DNA from: Chitinophaga cymbidii
Lineage (GTDB): Bacteria; Bacteroidota; Bacteroidia; Chitinophagales; Chitinophagaceae
NCBI RefSeq assembly: GCF_007992715.1
Contig: NZ_BKAU01000001.1
Location: 1,798,001-1,862,000, forward strand
Direction: 5' to 3'
DNA length: 64,000 nucleotides
Both the position numbers and the translations under genes were made by a program. A model generated the notes under the pieces. The model made no database searches and was not told where the DNA came from. It saw nothing but the letters and a program-made list of their open reading frames with translations. Shown here piece by piece: positions 15,100-23,421 of this stretch. Position 1 is the first letter of the stretch, and each line of letters starts with the position of its first letter.

Positions 15100-16023
15100 T
15101 CAGAGAAAATTATCGCTGTCGCGGTAAGCTTTTATCAGCGCCTGTTCGCCTTCTTTTCCGGGTTTTGCATTGCCATGCTCCATGCCCATCACACCTTTGT
15201 AGCCTTTGTTATAAAGATGTTTAAAGACGTTCCTGTAGTTGATCTCGCCGGTGCCGGGCTCTTTACGGCCGGGGTTATCGCCGATCTGGATGTAGGCGAT
15301 CTCGTCCCAGCACAGATCGATATTGGGGATCAGCTGCCCTTCATTTTTCTGCATGTGGTAGATGTCGTAGAGGATCTTGCAGGAGGGGCTGTTCACGGCG
15401 CGGCAGATCATGTACGTCTGGTCGGAGGTGCGGAGGAACAGCTCGGGGGTGTCGCTGAGGGGTTCCAGCACCATGGTGAGACCGCCTTTCTCCAGTATTT
15501 CGGAGCCGCGGCGCAGCGCGTCGATCACGTGGCCGGTCTGCACGCCAATCGGCAGTTTCCGCTCAAAAAAGCCCGGCACCACGGTGGCCCATTTGGCATT
15601 CACACGTTTTGCCAGCTCCACGGAGCGTTCGCAGGTTTTCAGGAACACGTCCAGGTGCTCTTTTTTGCCCGTTGTGAGCGACACTTTCCAGTTTTCGCCG
15701 CCGTCTATCACAAAAACGCCCATCCGCATGTTCAGTTTGGCCAGCAGGTCGCCGATCTTGTTCTGCAGGGCCGTTTCGCGGCCGAGCATGCCGTTGTCTT
15801 CAATGGAACGGAAGCCCTGGTCGTGCATGAAGCGTATCTGGTCCAGGAAGTCGTCTCCCGCACTGTTCTTGAACATGCCGGCATGCGGCGCGTAGTCCAG
15901 GTTAAAGGTCTTTTGCGCAGCGCCCTGCCGGGTTTCTGCGGCGGCTGCCGTTGCGGCGCCTCCGAAAGTAAGGGCTGAAATGCCGGCCAGCGTGCTTTGC
16001 TGGAGGAAGGTTCTTCTTTCCAT
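15100..16023 (-). CDS. Exported hydroxypyruvate isomerase-like TIM-barrel protein
   Basis: 307 residues of the sugar-phosphate isomerase/epimerase (AP-endonuclease 2) TIM-barrel superfamily, closest by eye to hydroxypyruvate isomerase (Hyi). Metal and substrate-site segments are MVLEPLSD, LYDIYHMQKNEG and GVMGMEHGN. The N-terminus ERRTFLQQSTLAGISALTFGG carries twin arginines and a long hydrophobic stretch, which suggests Tat export and a folded metal protein. Exported relatives are frequent next to Gfo/Idh/MocA oxidoreductases in Bacteroidota sugar clusters; the substrate may be a keto sugar, which is an inference. Confidence 0.8.
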   Translation of the reverse strand: MERRTFLQQSTLAGISALTFGGAATAAAAETRQGAAQKTFNLDYAPHAGMFKNSAGDDFLDQIRFMHDQGFRSIEDNGMLGRETALQNKIGDLLAKLNMRMGVFVIDGGENWKVSLTTGKKEHLDVFLKTCERSVELAKRVNAKWATVVPGFFERKLPIGVQTGHVIDALRRGSEILEKGGLTMVLEPLSDTPELFLRTSDQTYMICRAVNSPSCKILYDIYHMQKNEGQLIPNIDLCWDEIAYIQIGDNPGRKEPGTGEINYRNVFKHLYNKGYKGVMGMEHGNAKPGKEGEQALIKAYRDSDNFL

Positions 16024-16052
16024 AGCGTGTTTTAATTGGATAAAGGGTGGAT

Positions 16053-16066
16053 GATCGTTTGCGATC
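16053..16066. other. Small hairpin in divergent intergenic region
   Basis: GATCG-TTTG-CGATC lies 30-43 nt upstream of the TIM-barrel gene start. Short and without a T-run, so possibly a leader or operator element, possibly chance. Confidence 0.25.
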
Positions 16067-16243
16067 CGAAATTTAATCGCTTTTAAAGGGAAAACCCAGC
16101 GATTTGATAAAAAAATCCCGAATGAGCGAATTTTGATATAAAATGCAAGGATTTTACCGTTTTGTTGACGCTCATAAAAAAAAGGTTGCTTTCATACCCC
16201 GGAATTGATAAATTCACACGCTTAATATTTCAGCAGTATATCA

Positions 16244-17209
16244 ATGACAAAGAAAACAGTGGCCATGTTGCTCGGTGGACTCATCACCAGCGCAGCCTTC
16301 GCACAGAACGGGGAATCATTTGAAGCCTACGAGCAAAAGATCCCGGGATCGGACGTAAGCATAAAAATGGTACCGGTAAAAGCAGGCGAGTTCCGGTTTG
16401 GAAGCCCTGCAAAGGAAAAAGGCCGTAATGCGGACGAAGGCCCTCAGAAGAAAGTGAAGGTAGATGCTTTCTGGATGGGCGCTTACGAAGTCACTTTTGA
16501 TCAGTTTGATATTTATGCCGATGCGGAAAAGGATAAAACGCCGCTGCCCGACGGGATGACCCGGCCCAGCCCTCCTTATATCGACCTTACGCTCGGCATG
16601 GGCAAGAGCGGCGGATATCCCGCAAACAGCATGAGCCAGTACAGCGCGCTGATGTATTGCCGCTGGCTGTACAATAAAACAGGCGTGTTCTACCGCCTGC
16701 CCACGGAAGCGGAGTGGGAATATGCCTGCCGCGCCGGATCGTCCACAGCCTACCCTTTCGGGGACGATAGCGGGCAGATCGATGAATATGCATGGACGGC
16801 CGCGAACAGTGGCGAGGTATACCATAAAACAGGCGAGCTGAAGCCCAATGCCTGGGGGCTTTATGATATGCTCGGCAATGTGGCGGAATGGACGCTGGAC
16901 CAGTATGATGAAAAAGGCCTGCAAAAAGCGGAGGCTTCCAATCCCTGGAACAAGCCCACGGACAAAACGCCCCGCACCATCAAAGGCGGGCATTACCTGG
17001 ATGCCGCTTCGGCCACCCGCAGCGCTTCCCGCCTGAAATCCGAAGAGTCCTGGAACTTCCGCGACCCGCAGATCCCCCGCAGCAAGTGGTGGAATGCAGA
17101 CGCTCCCTTTGTGGGCTTCCGGCTGGTACGCCCGCTGAAGCAGCCTACCAAAGAAGAAGCGGAGAAATTCTTCGCCGATGTGGTGGACAAATTCGTAGGC
17201 GCCCGTTAA
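16244..17209 (+). CDS. Exported SUMF1/formylglycine-generating-enzyme-like protein
   Basis: 321 residues with a Sec signal (MLLGGLITSAAFAQ). The SUMF1 fold is clear: MVPVKAGEFRFGS, WMGAYEVTFDQFD, YRLPTEAEWEYACRAG, NAWGLYDMLGNVAEWT and FVGFRLVRP. The copper-binding cysteine pair of true formylglycine-generating enzyme is absent, so it is not expected to activate sulfatases, and no sulfatase gene is nearby. Non-catalytic SUMF1 proteins are common in Bacteroidota and include ligand-binding and gliding or secretion proteins. Next downstream, 112 nt away, is an exported Gfo/Idh oxidoreductase. Confidence 0.85.
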   Translation: MTKKTVAMLLGGLITSAAFAQNGESFEAYEQKIPGSDVSIKMVPVKAGEFRFGSPAKEKGRNADEGPQKKVKVDAFWMGAYEVTFDQFDIYADAEKDKTPLPDGMTRPSPPYIDLTLGMGKSGGYPANSMSQYSALMYCRWLYNKTGVFYRLPTEAEWEYACRAGSSTAYPFGDDSGQIDEYAWTAANSGEVYHKTGELKPNAWGLYDMLGNVAEWTLDQYDEKGLQKAEASNPWNKPTDKTPRTIKGGHYLDAASATRSASRLKSEESWNFRDPQIPRSKWWNADAPFVGFRLVRPLKQPTKEEAEKFFADVVDKFVGAR

Positions 17210-17321
17210 GCCCTCCATTTGTAAAATCTCTGCGAACGCATGGATTTACCAAAAGGATGTTGTAATTTCTAAGCACGATCTTTCTTAATCTAATACGCTT
17301 CCCGGTAAAAAAATACCCAAC

Positions 17322-18662
17322 ATGGAAAACGAAAAATTACCATCATTCCACGATCAAAGCCGCAGAGACTTTGTAAAGAAAACTACCGTACTGGCAGGCG
17401 GGCTCATTGCAGCACCATACCTGTCTTCCCAGGCTAATTACTTTTCCGGCGCACCGGACGTTATTAAAATAGCGTTGATCGGTTGCGGCGGACGCGGCAC
17501 CGGCGCCGCCGTACAGGCGCTCAGCACCAAGCAGAACGTGCGCCTTGTTGCCATGGCGGACGCTTTCCGCGACCGGCTGGACGGCAGCTATGAGAACATC
17601 AAAGAAGCCACCAAGGCTACGCCGGACCGTTTGCAGGTGTCGGAAGAAAATAAATTCATCGGCTTCGATGCCTATAAAGAGGCCATTGCCAAAGCAGACG
17701 TGGTGATCCTCACCACCCCTCCGGGTTTCCGCCCCATTCACTTTGAGGAGGCCATCCGCCAGGGCAAGCACGTGTTCATGGAGAAACCCGTGGCCACAGA
17801 CCCCGCCGGTATCGCCAAAGTGCTGGCCACCGCGGAGATCGCCAAGCAAAAGAAACTGAACGTGATCGTGGGCCTGCAGCGTCATTACCAGACCTCGTAC
17901 CGCGAGCTGTACAAACGCCTGAAAGACGGTATGATCGGAGATATTCTCTCCATGCAGGTATGGTGGAACCAGGGCGCGCTGTGGGTGAAACCGCGTAAAC
18001 CGGAATACACGGAAATGGAATACCAGATGCGTAACTGGTATTACTTCAACTGGCTTTGCGGAGATCATATCGTAGAGCAGCATATCCACAACATTGACGT
18101 GGGCAACTGGTTCATGGGCGAAACACCCGTGACCGCCGTAGGTATGGGTGGCCGCGCCATCCGCACCGGTAAAGAGTATGGCGAGATTTACGATCACCAC
18201 TTCGTGGAGTACCGCTACAAGAACGGCGTGGTGATGAACGCGCAATGCCGTCACTGGAAAGATTCCGTAAGCCGCGTGGACGAAGAGATCGTGGGCACCA
18301 AAGGCCGCATGATCTGCGACCGGGGCGTGATCCTCGACCACAAAGGCAAAACGCTTTACCAGTTCGACCGGAAACAGCACAACCAGCCTTACCAGCAGGA
18401 GCACGATGAGCTGTTCGCCGCCATCGCGAAAGGAGAGTACAAGTTCGCAGACGCGCAAAGAGGCGCCGAAGCAACTTTGTCCGCCATCATCGGACGTATG
18501 GCTACCTACTCCGGCCAGTCTATCGCGTGGGACAAAGCGCTGGCTTCCGGCATCAACATCCAGCCGGAAAAATATGCGTTTGACGCGCCGCCGCCGGTAA
18601 TGCCGGATGCAGACGGTAACTACGCCTATGCGAAGCCGGGGATTACGAAATACTTTAGCTGA
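17322..18662 (+). CDS. Tat-exported Gfo/Idh/MocA oxidoreductase
   Basis: 446 residues. The N-terminus RRDFVKKTTVLAGGLIAAPY is a Tat signal, as for other exported NAD(P)-dependent oxidoreductases that leave the cell already folded. The Rossmann site is IALIGCGGRGTGAAVQ and the conserved FMEKPVATD carries the catalytic-site Lys. The C-terminal (alpha/beta) substrate domain includes NWYYFNWLCGDHIVEQHIHNID. Such proteins oxidise or reduce sugar hydroxyls (often at C3) or cleave glycosides by a redox route. It differs from the paralogue at 23422-24870, which has QKP in place of EKP. Confidence 0.88.
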   Translation: MENEKLPSFHDQSRRDFVKKTTVLAGGLIAAPYLSSQANYFSGAPDVIKIALIGCGGRGTGAAVQALSTKQNVRLVAMADAFRDRLDGSYENIKEATKATPDRLQVSEENKFIGFDAYKEAIAKADVVILTTPPGFRPIHFEEAIRQGKHVFMEKPVATDPAGIAKVLATAEIAKQKKLNVIVGLQRHYQTSYRELYKRLKDGMIGDILSMQVWWNQGALWVKPRKPEYTEMEYQMRNWYYFNWLCGDHIVEQHIHNIDVGNWFMGETPVTAVGMGGRAIRTGKEYGEIYDHHFVEYRYKNGVVMNAQCRHWKDSVSRVDEEIVGTKGRMICDRGVILDHKGKTLYQFDRKQHNQPYQQEHDELFAAIAKGEYKFADAQRGAEATLSAIIGRMATYSGQSIAWDKALASGINIQPEKYAFDAPPPVMPDADGNYAYAKPGITKYFS

Positions 18663-18687
18663 TTTATCAACGAACTTAGGATAAGAG

Positions 18688-18723
18688 ATGGCCTCCTGTA
18701 TTACAACGGGAGGCCATTTTATG
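18688..18723 (+). terminator. Terminator after the Gfo/Idh gene
   Basis: 9-bp stem ATGGCCTCC/GGAGGCCAT (18688-18696 with 18709-18717), then TTTTAT. Confidence 0.75.
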
Positions 18724-18770
18724 TTTCCCAGCCCACCCATCTTTCCGATAAATGTTTTAACTTGATAAGC

Positions 18771-20072
18771 ATGAGATCATTCCTGCTTTTCCTTCCCGCA
18801 TTCCTGCTCATGGCCGCGGCACAGGCGCAGCCCAAGAACATCCGGAAATGGGCCAACGAAGAGATCCTTCTGAAAAAAGACATCCGCAACGCCCACACCG
18901 GCATCTGCATCCTCGACCCCGCCACCGGTAAATACTGGCTGCAGTACCAGGACGATAAATTCTTCATGCCGGCATCCAATACGAAGATCTTCACGCTTTT
19001 CACGGGGCTCCGGCTGCTGGGGGATTCCCTGCCCGCCATGCGCTACGCGGAAGACGACACCGCCGTGTACATACAGGGAACGGCAGACCCATCCTTTCTC
19101 CACCCTGATTTTACCTATCAGCCTGTAAAAGATTTCCTAACACAAACGGATAAACGAATTTGGCTCGCCCCGGCCATCATCAAAAATAAACGCTTCGGCC
19201 CCGGCTGGGCCTGGAGCGACTACGCGGATTACTATCAACCCGAACTGAACGCCTGGCCGATGTACGGGAATGTGGCCCGCATCAATATCACCGGCAGCGC
19301 GTACACGGTAACGCCGGAATATTTTGCGCGGGACCTGCAGCTGGTGCGGGAAACCGCGCCAACGGAAGTGCTGGCGGACAGGGATGAACGCAGCAACCGT
19401 TTTGTTTTGCATTACCGTACGGACGACCGGAGCAGCCACGACTTTGAAGTGCCGTTCATCACCGGCGGAAACGAACAGCTGGCGCAGCGCCTGCAGGACA
19501 CGCTGCGGAAAGCAGTAGGATTGCTCGACAAACCCGTGAGCGCGCAAAGCAGCATCCTTAAAAGCATTCCGGTGGATACGCTCTTTGAACCGATGATGCA
19601 CCGCAGCGATAATTTCTTCGCGGAGCAGATATTGATGATGTGCTCCACCATGCTCGGAGATACCATCGATACACGGAAGACGATCCGGTACATGCTGGAC
19701 AGCGTGCTGCAAGACCTGCCGCAGCCGCCGAGCTGGGTAGACGGTTCGGGCCTTTCCCGTTATAACCTGATCACGCCGCGCGATTTCGTATATGTGCTGG
19801 AAAAGATGTACAAGACCTATCCCAAAGAAAGGCTGTGGCCGCTGTTCCCGGGCGGCGGCAAGGGCACGCTGCGGAGTTACTACCAGCAGCTGCCGGGGCG
19901 GTTGTATGCGAAAACGGGCACGCTCAGCGGTTGCGTGGCGTTGAGCGGATACCTTGTAACGAAGTCGGGAAAAACACTGGTGTTCAGCGTTCTGGTCAAC
20001 AATCACGATACAACGTCTACGGTTGTACGAAGAGCCGTGGAGCGCTTTCTGCTGAAAGTGGCGAATGGATAA
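18771..20072 (+). CDS. dacB: D-alanyl-D-alanine carboxypeptidase/endopeptidase, PBP4 type
   Basis: A periplasmic class-C penicillin-binding protein (S13) that trims or cuts peptidoglycan cross-links. All three active-site motifs are present: SxxK as ASNTK (Ser69, Lys72), the SxN as GSGLSRYN and KTG as AKTGTLSG. ATG 18771 gives the Sec signal RSFLLFLPAFLLMAAAQAQ; an in-frame TTG at 18762 is possible but less likely. The length (433) suits PBP4. It ends at a 19-bp bidirectional terminator. Confidence 0.92.
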   Translation: MRSFLLFLPAFLLMAAAQAQPKNIRKWANEEILLKKDIRNAHTGICILDPATGKYWLQYQDDKFFMPASNTKIFTLFTGLRLLGDSLPAMRYAEDDTAVYIQGTADPSFLHPDFTYQPVKDFLTQTDKRIWLAPAIIKNKRFGPGWAWSDYADYYQPELNAWPMYGNVARINITGSAYTVTPEYFARDLQLVRETAPTEVLADRDERSNRFVLHYRTDDRSSHDFEVPFITGGNEQLAQRLQDTLRKAVGLLDKPVSAQSSILKSIPVDTLFEPMMHRSDNFFAEQILMMCSTMLGDTIDTRKTIRYMLDSVLQDLPQPPSWVDGSGLSRYNLITPRDFVYVLEKMYKTYPKERLWPLFPGGGKGTLRSYYQQLPGRLYAKTGTLSGCVALSGYLVTKSGKTLVFSVLVNNHDTTSTVVRRAVERFLLKVANG

Positions 20073-20116
20073 AAACGAACAACCCGGCCTTTAAGCGAGG
20101 CCGGGTTGTTCGTTTT
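20072..20116. terminator. Strong bidirectional terminator
   Basis: 19-bp stem (20072-20090 with 20098-20116), 7-nt loop, A-run on one side and T-run on the other, between two convergent genes. Confidence 0.92.
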
Positions 20117-20130
20117 ACCTGTAAAGCGGG

Positions 20131-22272
20131 TTACTTCACCAGCTTCAGTTCATCGATAATATTTTTCGCGCCGCCGAGCTTGTCAATGCACCAGAGCACA
20201 TAACGCACGTCCACGCAAATGGTGCGGTTGTAGGTTTTGTCGAACTGGATCTTGTGGCTCAGCGCTTCGTAGTTACCGTCGAACGCAAGGCCGATCAGCT
20301 CGCCGTTCCCGTTGATAACGGGAGAGCCGGAGTTACCGCCGGTGATGTCGTTGGTGGTGATGAAGCCTACCACGAGATCTTTTCTTTTCGCATCGATATA
20401 CTGGCCGAAATCTTTTTTCTTCACCAGCTCCGCAAAGCCCGGCGGCAGGTCAAACTCATAATCACCCGGCACGTATTTTTCCATCACGCCTGAAATAGTG
20501 GTCACATAATCATACGCCACCGCATCGCGGGGTGCGTAGGGTTTTACCTGGCCGTAGGAAAGGCGCATGGTGAAGTTCGCATCCGGGTAGCGGGATGCTT
20601 TGGGCTGCTGCTGCATCACGCCTTTCAGGTACTGGCGGCCCAGCTCGTTGTTTTCGGCGGTGAACTGCTGGTAGAGCGGCAGGTATTTGCCTACATAGTT
20701 TTTCATGAAAGCGGAAGCATAGGCGTAGGCCGGATCTTCCTGGAGCACCACGGCATCCGGGTTAGCGGTGAAAGCCTTCCATTTTGCATCGTTGAAGATC
20801 ATGGTATTGGCGAACACGGAAGCCGCCCAGGTCTGGTAGGTTTTTTCCTCGCTCAGGCTGCCGTAGGATTGCAGGCTTTCGTAGAAGCCGATGGGATGCT
20901 GGTCTTTCGGAATGTCCTGGTAATACCGTTGCGCCATGGCCGCGAGTATTTTCTGGTCGCTGGGTTTGTTCTCGTCTTTCAGGAAGTTGGCGCGCGCGGC
21001 GTCTGCCGCTGCTACGGCCGCTTTCACATCACCTTTCCCGAGAATGGCGTTTTCCACGGCAGCCAGGCTGGAAGCGTAGGCTGCGAGTGGAGAGCCGAAG
21101 ATGCCTTCGTTCAGGTACACACGTACTTTGGCGTAAGGGGCCCAGGCTTTGTAGATCTTTTCGTATCCGGGGAAGACGGATTCAAATTCAGGCTTGCCTT
21201 TGGCCCACTGGATGAAGGCGGCTTCCTGCTTTTGTTTGTCTTCGTACACATGATATTTGATCAGCTGTTTGCTTTCGCCGTCGTAGAACTTCCAGTAGTT
21301 GGCGATGCCGGCGTAGGAGGGCGCCAGCTGCAGCTTTACGGCCGGGTCTTTTTTCATTTCCTCGAACATGTACTTGAGGCGGATGTCGCGGAGGCTGACG
21401 GTGGAGGGGTTTTCCACATCGAGCTTCAGCTTTACGCCGTAAGAAGTTTCATAACGGTTGGTGCCGCCGGGATAGCCGAAGATCATGGCGTAGTCGTTTT
21501 CCTTTACGCCTTTGATGGATACGGGCAGGAAATATTTCGGCTTCATGGGAATGTTGTCCGCCGCATATTCCGCGGGCTTGCCGTCCTTACCGGTGTACAC
21601 GCGGAAAACGGAGAAGTCGCCGGTGTGGCGGGGCCACTCCCAGTTATCGGAATCACCGCCGAATTTACCTACGCTCTCGGGCGGAGTGCCTACCAGGCGG
21701 ATATCTTTATAACGCTCGTACACGAAAAGCAGGTACTGGTTGCCTTTGAACATGGCGTTCACGCGGGCTTCGTAACCATTGCCGCTGGTCGCCGCCTCAA
21801 TGATCGCGCCCGTTACGGCCTGCAGCTTTTGCGCACGTTCCGCGGAGGAAGCGTCTTTGAGCGCGGAATCTACTTTGGCCGTCACATCTTCCACCCGTAC
21901 GAGGAATTGCACGGAAAGACCTTTGGACGGAATTTCTTCCTGTTTGTTACGGGCGTAAAAACCGTCGCGCAGATAATTTTTTTCCATGGTGCTGGCGCTG
22001 GCAATGGCGCCGTAGCCGCAGTGGTGGTTGGTGAAAATGAGCCCTTCCTTGCTTACTATTTCGCCGGTGCATCCGCCACCGAAGATGATGATGGCGTCTT
22101 TCATGGATGATTTGTTGATGCTGTACAATTGTTCTTTGGACAGCTTGAGTCCTTTTTTCACCATGTCCGCATACACTTGCTGGCCGAGGAGGTAAGGCAG
22201 CCACATGCCTTCATCCGCCCTTACCAGCTTCACGGAAAGCAGCAGGAGCAGGAGAAACAGATTTTTCTTCAT
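20131..22272 (-). CDS. S46 dipeptidyl-peptidase, DPP7-like
   Basis: 713 residues, Sec signal, periplasmic serine exopeptidase that removes dipeptides from peptides. The chymotrypsin-like triad is visible: His in TNHHCGYGAI (about 83-84), Asp in the GGDSDNWEWPRHTGDFS region, and Ser in GGNSGSPV (about 646). The S1-pocket position that distinguishes the two main S46 types is Gly (FDGNYEA), as in DPP7, while DPP11 has Arg there. Hydrophobic P1 preference is therefore predicted by family rules. Together with the secreted aminopeptidase and the POT transporter it fits peptide use as nutrient. Confidence 0.93.
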   Translation of the reverse strand: MKKNLFLLLLLLSVKLVRADEGMWLPYLLGQQVYADMVKKGLKLSKEQLYSINKSSMKDAIIIFGGGCTGEIVSKEGLIFTNHHCGYGAIASASTMEKNYLRDGFYARNKQEEIPSKGLSVQFLVRVEDVTAKVDSALKDASSAERAQKLQAVTGAIIEAATSGNGYEARVNAMFKGNQYLLFVYERYKDIRLVGTPPESVGKFGGDSDNWEWPRHTGDFSVFRVYTGKDGKPAEYAADNIPMKPKYFLPVSIKGVKENDYAMIFGYPGGTNRYETSYGVKLKLDVENPSTVSLRDIRLKYMFEEMKKDPAVKLQLAPSYAGIANYWKFYDGESKQLIKYHVYEDKQKQEAAFIQWAKGKPEFESVFPGYEKIYKAWAPYAKVRVYLNEGIFGSPLAAYASSLAAVENAILGKGDVKAAVAAADAARANFLKDENKPSDQKILAAMAQRYYQDIPKDQHPIGFYESLQSYGSLSEEKTYQTWAASVFANTMIFNDAKWKAFTANPDAVVLQEDPAYAYASAFMKNYVGKYLPLYQQFTAENNELGRQYLKGVMQQQPKASRYPDANFTMRLSYGQVKPYAPRDAVAYDYVTTISGVMEKYVPGDYEFDLPPGFAELVKKKDFGQYIDAKRKDLVVGFITTNDITGGNSGSPVINGNGELIGLAFDGNYEALSHKIQFDKTYNRTICVDVRYVLWCIDKLGGAKNIIDELKLVK

Positions 22273-22298
22273 ATTGCAGGTTTTGTAAAAAGAGGCCC

Positions 22299-22328
22299 CA
22301 AACCTACCGAATTTTCGGAATATTCAAC
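22299..22328 (-). promoter_or_regulatory. Promoter of the S46 peptidase gene
   Basis: Minus strand -7 TAGGTTTG (22299-22306) is a perfect TAnnTTTG, and a GTTG (22325-22328) lies 18 nt upstream as a partial -33 box. Confidence 0.6.
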
Positions 22329-22377
22329 AATAAGGCTTGATTCTTGTTAGGATTCGATATACCATAAAACCAATGCT

Positions 22378-22857
22378 ATGAAGCAATTATTAAGCTGTTG
22401 CACCATCGGCCTGACGGCCCTGCTTTTCGCCTGCCAGGGAACGAACAAACCCACCGGGCAGGACACTACCGCCATGAAAGACACTGCTGCGTCTATGGAC
22501 TGGAAGCTGGAAGGCACCCGCTGGAAGCTGAAAGAATTCCCTGCCCGCACCACCCCGTTACCCGCCATGGAAAAGGAAGTGTTCATGGTCTTCGAAGATT
22601 CCACCTCGGCTGTGAAAGGCTTCCTGGGATGTAACGGTTTTGGCGGCAAGTACGTGGCGGACGCCAGCGGCGGGCTGGTGATCACGAACGTGATGCATAC
22701 CATGATGGCCTGCCCCACGCTGGATGTGGAGAATGAATTCGCCAAAGCGATGGAGATCACCAACCGCTATACGATCGAAAAGGACCTGTTGCGCCTGCAG
22801 AAAGGAGATTCCGTGATGGCCACCTTTGAAGCCAGGCCCGCGCAACCCGTAGAATAA
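22378..22857 (+). CDS. META-domain (HslJ-like) lipoprotein
   Basis: 159 residues. The N-terminus has a lipobox (TALLFAC), so it is an envelope lipoprotein. The META domain follows: WKLKEFPARTTPL, GFLGCNGFGGKYVA with the hallmark C-N-x-F/Y, MMACPTLDVENEF and the closing LRLQKGDSVMATFE. META/HslJ proteins are linked to heat or antibiotic stress in other bacteria, but the molecular role is unknown. The next lipoprotein gene starts 32 nt downstream, so they probably share a transcript. Confidence 0.85.
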   Translation: MKQLLSCCTIGLTALLFACQGTNKPTGQDTTAMKDTAASMDWKLEGTRWKLKEFPARTTPLPAMEKEVFMVFEDSTSAVKGFLGCNGFGGKYVADASGGLVITNVMHTMMACPTLDVENEFAKAMEITNRYTIEKDLLRLQKGDSVMATFEARPAQPVE

Positions 22858-22889
22858 AACCCATCATTCATCACCAAAATAAACAAGTC

Positions 22890-23330
22890 ATGCAAAAGTA
22901 TTTTCTCTTCCTGGCCGCGGCGACTTTAATGGCCTGCCAGGGAAACAGGAATGCCAACTCCTCCGATACCGCTACTGAAAAAATGCAGGAAGGCGTGGAG
23001 GAGATCCGGGAAGGCGCTGAAATGAAAGCGGATTCCGCCGGCGCGTATTTCAGGGAGCAGCGGGACAAAGCCGCAAAAGAGATGGAAGAAAGAAAGGCGG
23101 AGCTGGATGCGAAGATCGAGGAGCTGAAGAAGGACGGCAGCGCGAAAAGCGAGAAGGCCCGCAAGCGGCTTGAAAAGGTACGCGATGATCTTGGACAGAA
23201 GCTGGAAGAAGTGAAGAACAGCACCGCGGAAACGTGGGACGATACAAAGAAAGGGATTGACGAAACGATGAAGAAAGCGGATGACGAATGGCAGGAATTC
23301 AAACGTGATTTTAAAGAGCTGTTCCGTTAG
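22890..23330 (+). CDS. Coiled-coil lipoprotein of unknown function
   Basis: 146 residues. Lipobox ATLMAC, then a short Ser/Asn-rich linker, then a highly charged helical region rich in Glu, Lys and Ala that runs to the end (for example KEMEERKAELDAKIEELKK). This predicts an elongated coiled coil like YtxH or apolipoprotein-like stress proteins. No catalytic motif. It follows a META-domain lipoprotein, and both may belong to an envelope stress response, but that is only inferred from their class. Confidence 0.7.
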   Translation: MQKYFLFLAAATLMACQGNRNANSSDTATEKMQEGVEEIREGAEMKADSAGAYFREQRDKAAKEMEERKAELDAKIEELKKDGSAKSEKARKRLEKVRDDLGQKLEEVKNSTAETWDDTKKGIDETMKKADDEWQEFKRDFKELFR

Positions 23331-23362
23331 TTGCAAAAGCTTCATTCCTATTAACCGGATAC

Positions 23363-23401
23363 AAAAAAAACGCTGCGAACTAAAGCTCCGCAGCGTTTTT
23401 C
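23363..23401. terminator. Bidirectional terminator
   Basis: Stem AAAACGCTGCG/CGCAGCGTTTT (23367-23377 with 23389-23399) with A-run and T-run flanks, between convergent genes. Confidence 0.85.
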
Positions 23402-23421
23402 TATTTCAGATACCGGAGTGC

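Noticed and set aside
16244..17209. True formylglycine-generating enzyme (sulfatase activation)
   Set aside because: The SUMF1 fold is present, but the copper-binding cysteines are missing and no sulfatase is nearby.
20869..22110. 413-residue plus-strand frame opposite the S46 peptidase
   Set aside because: Antisense shadow of conserved S46 sequence with biased Phe/His/Val content.
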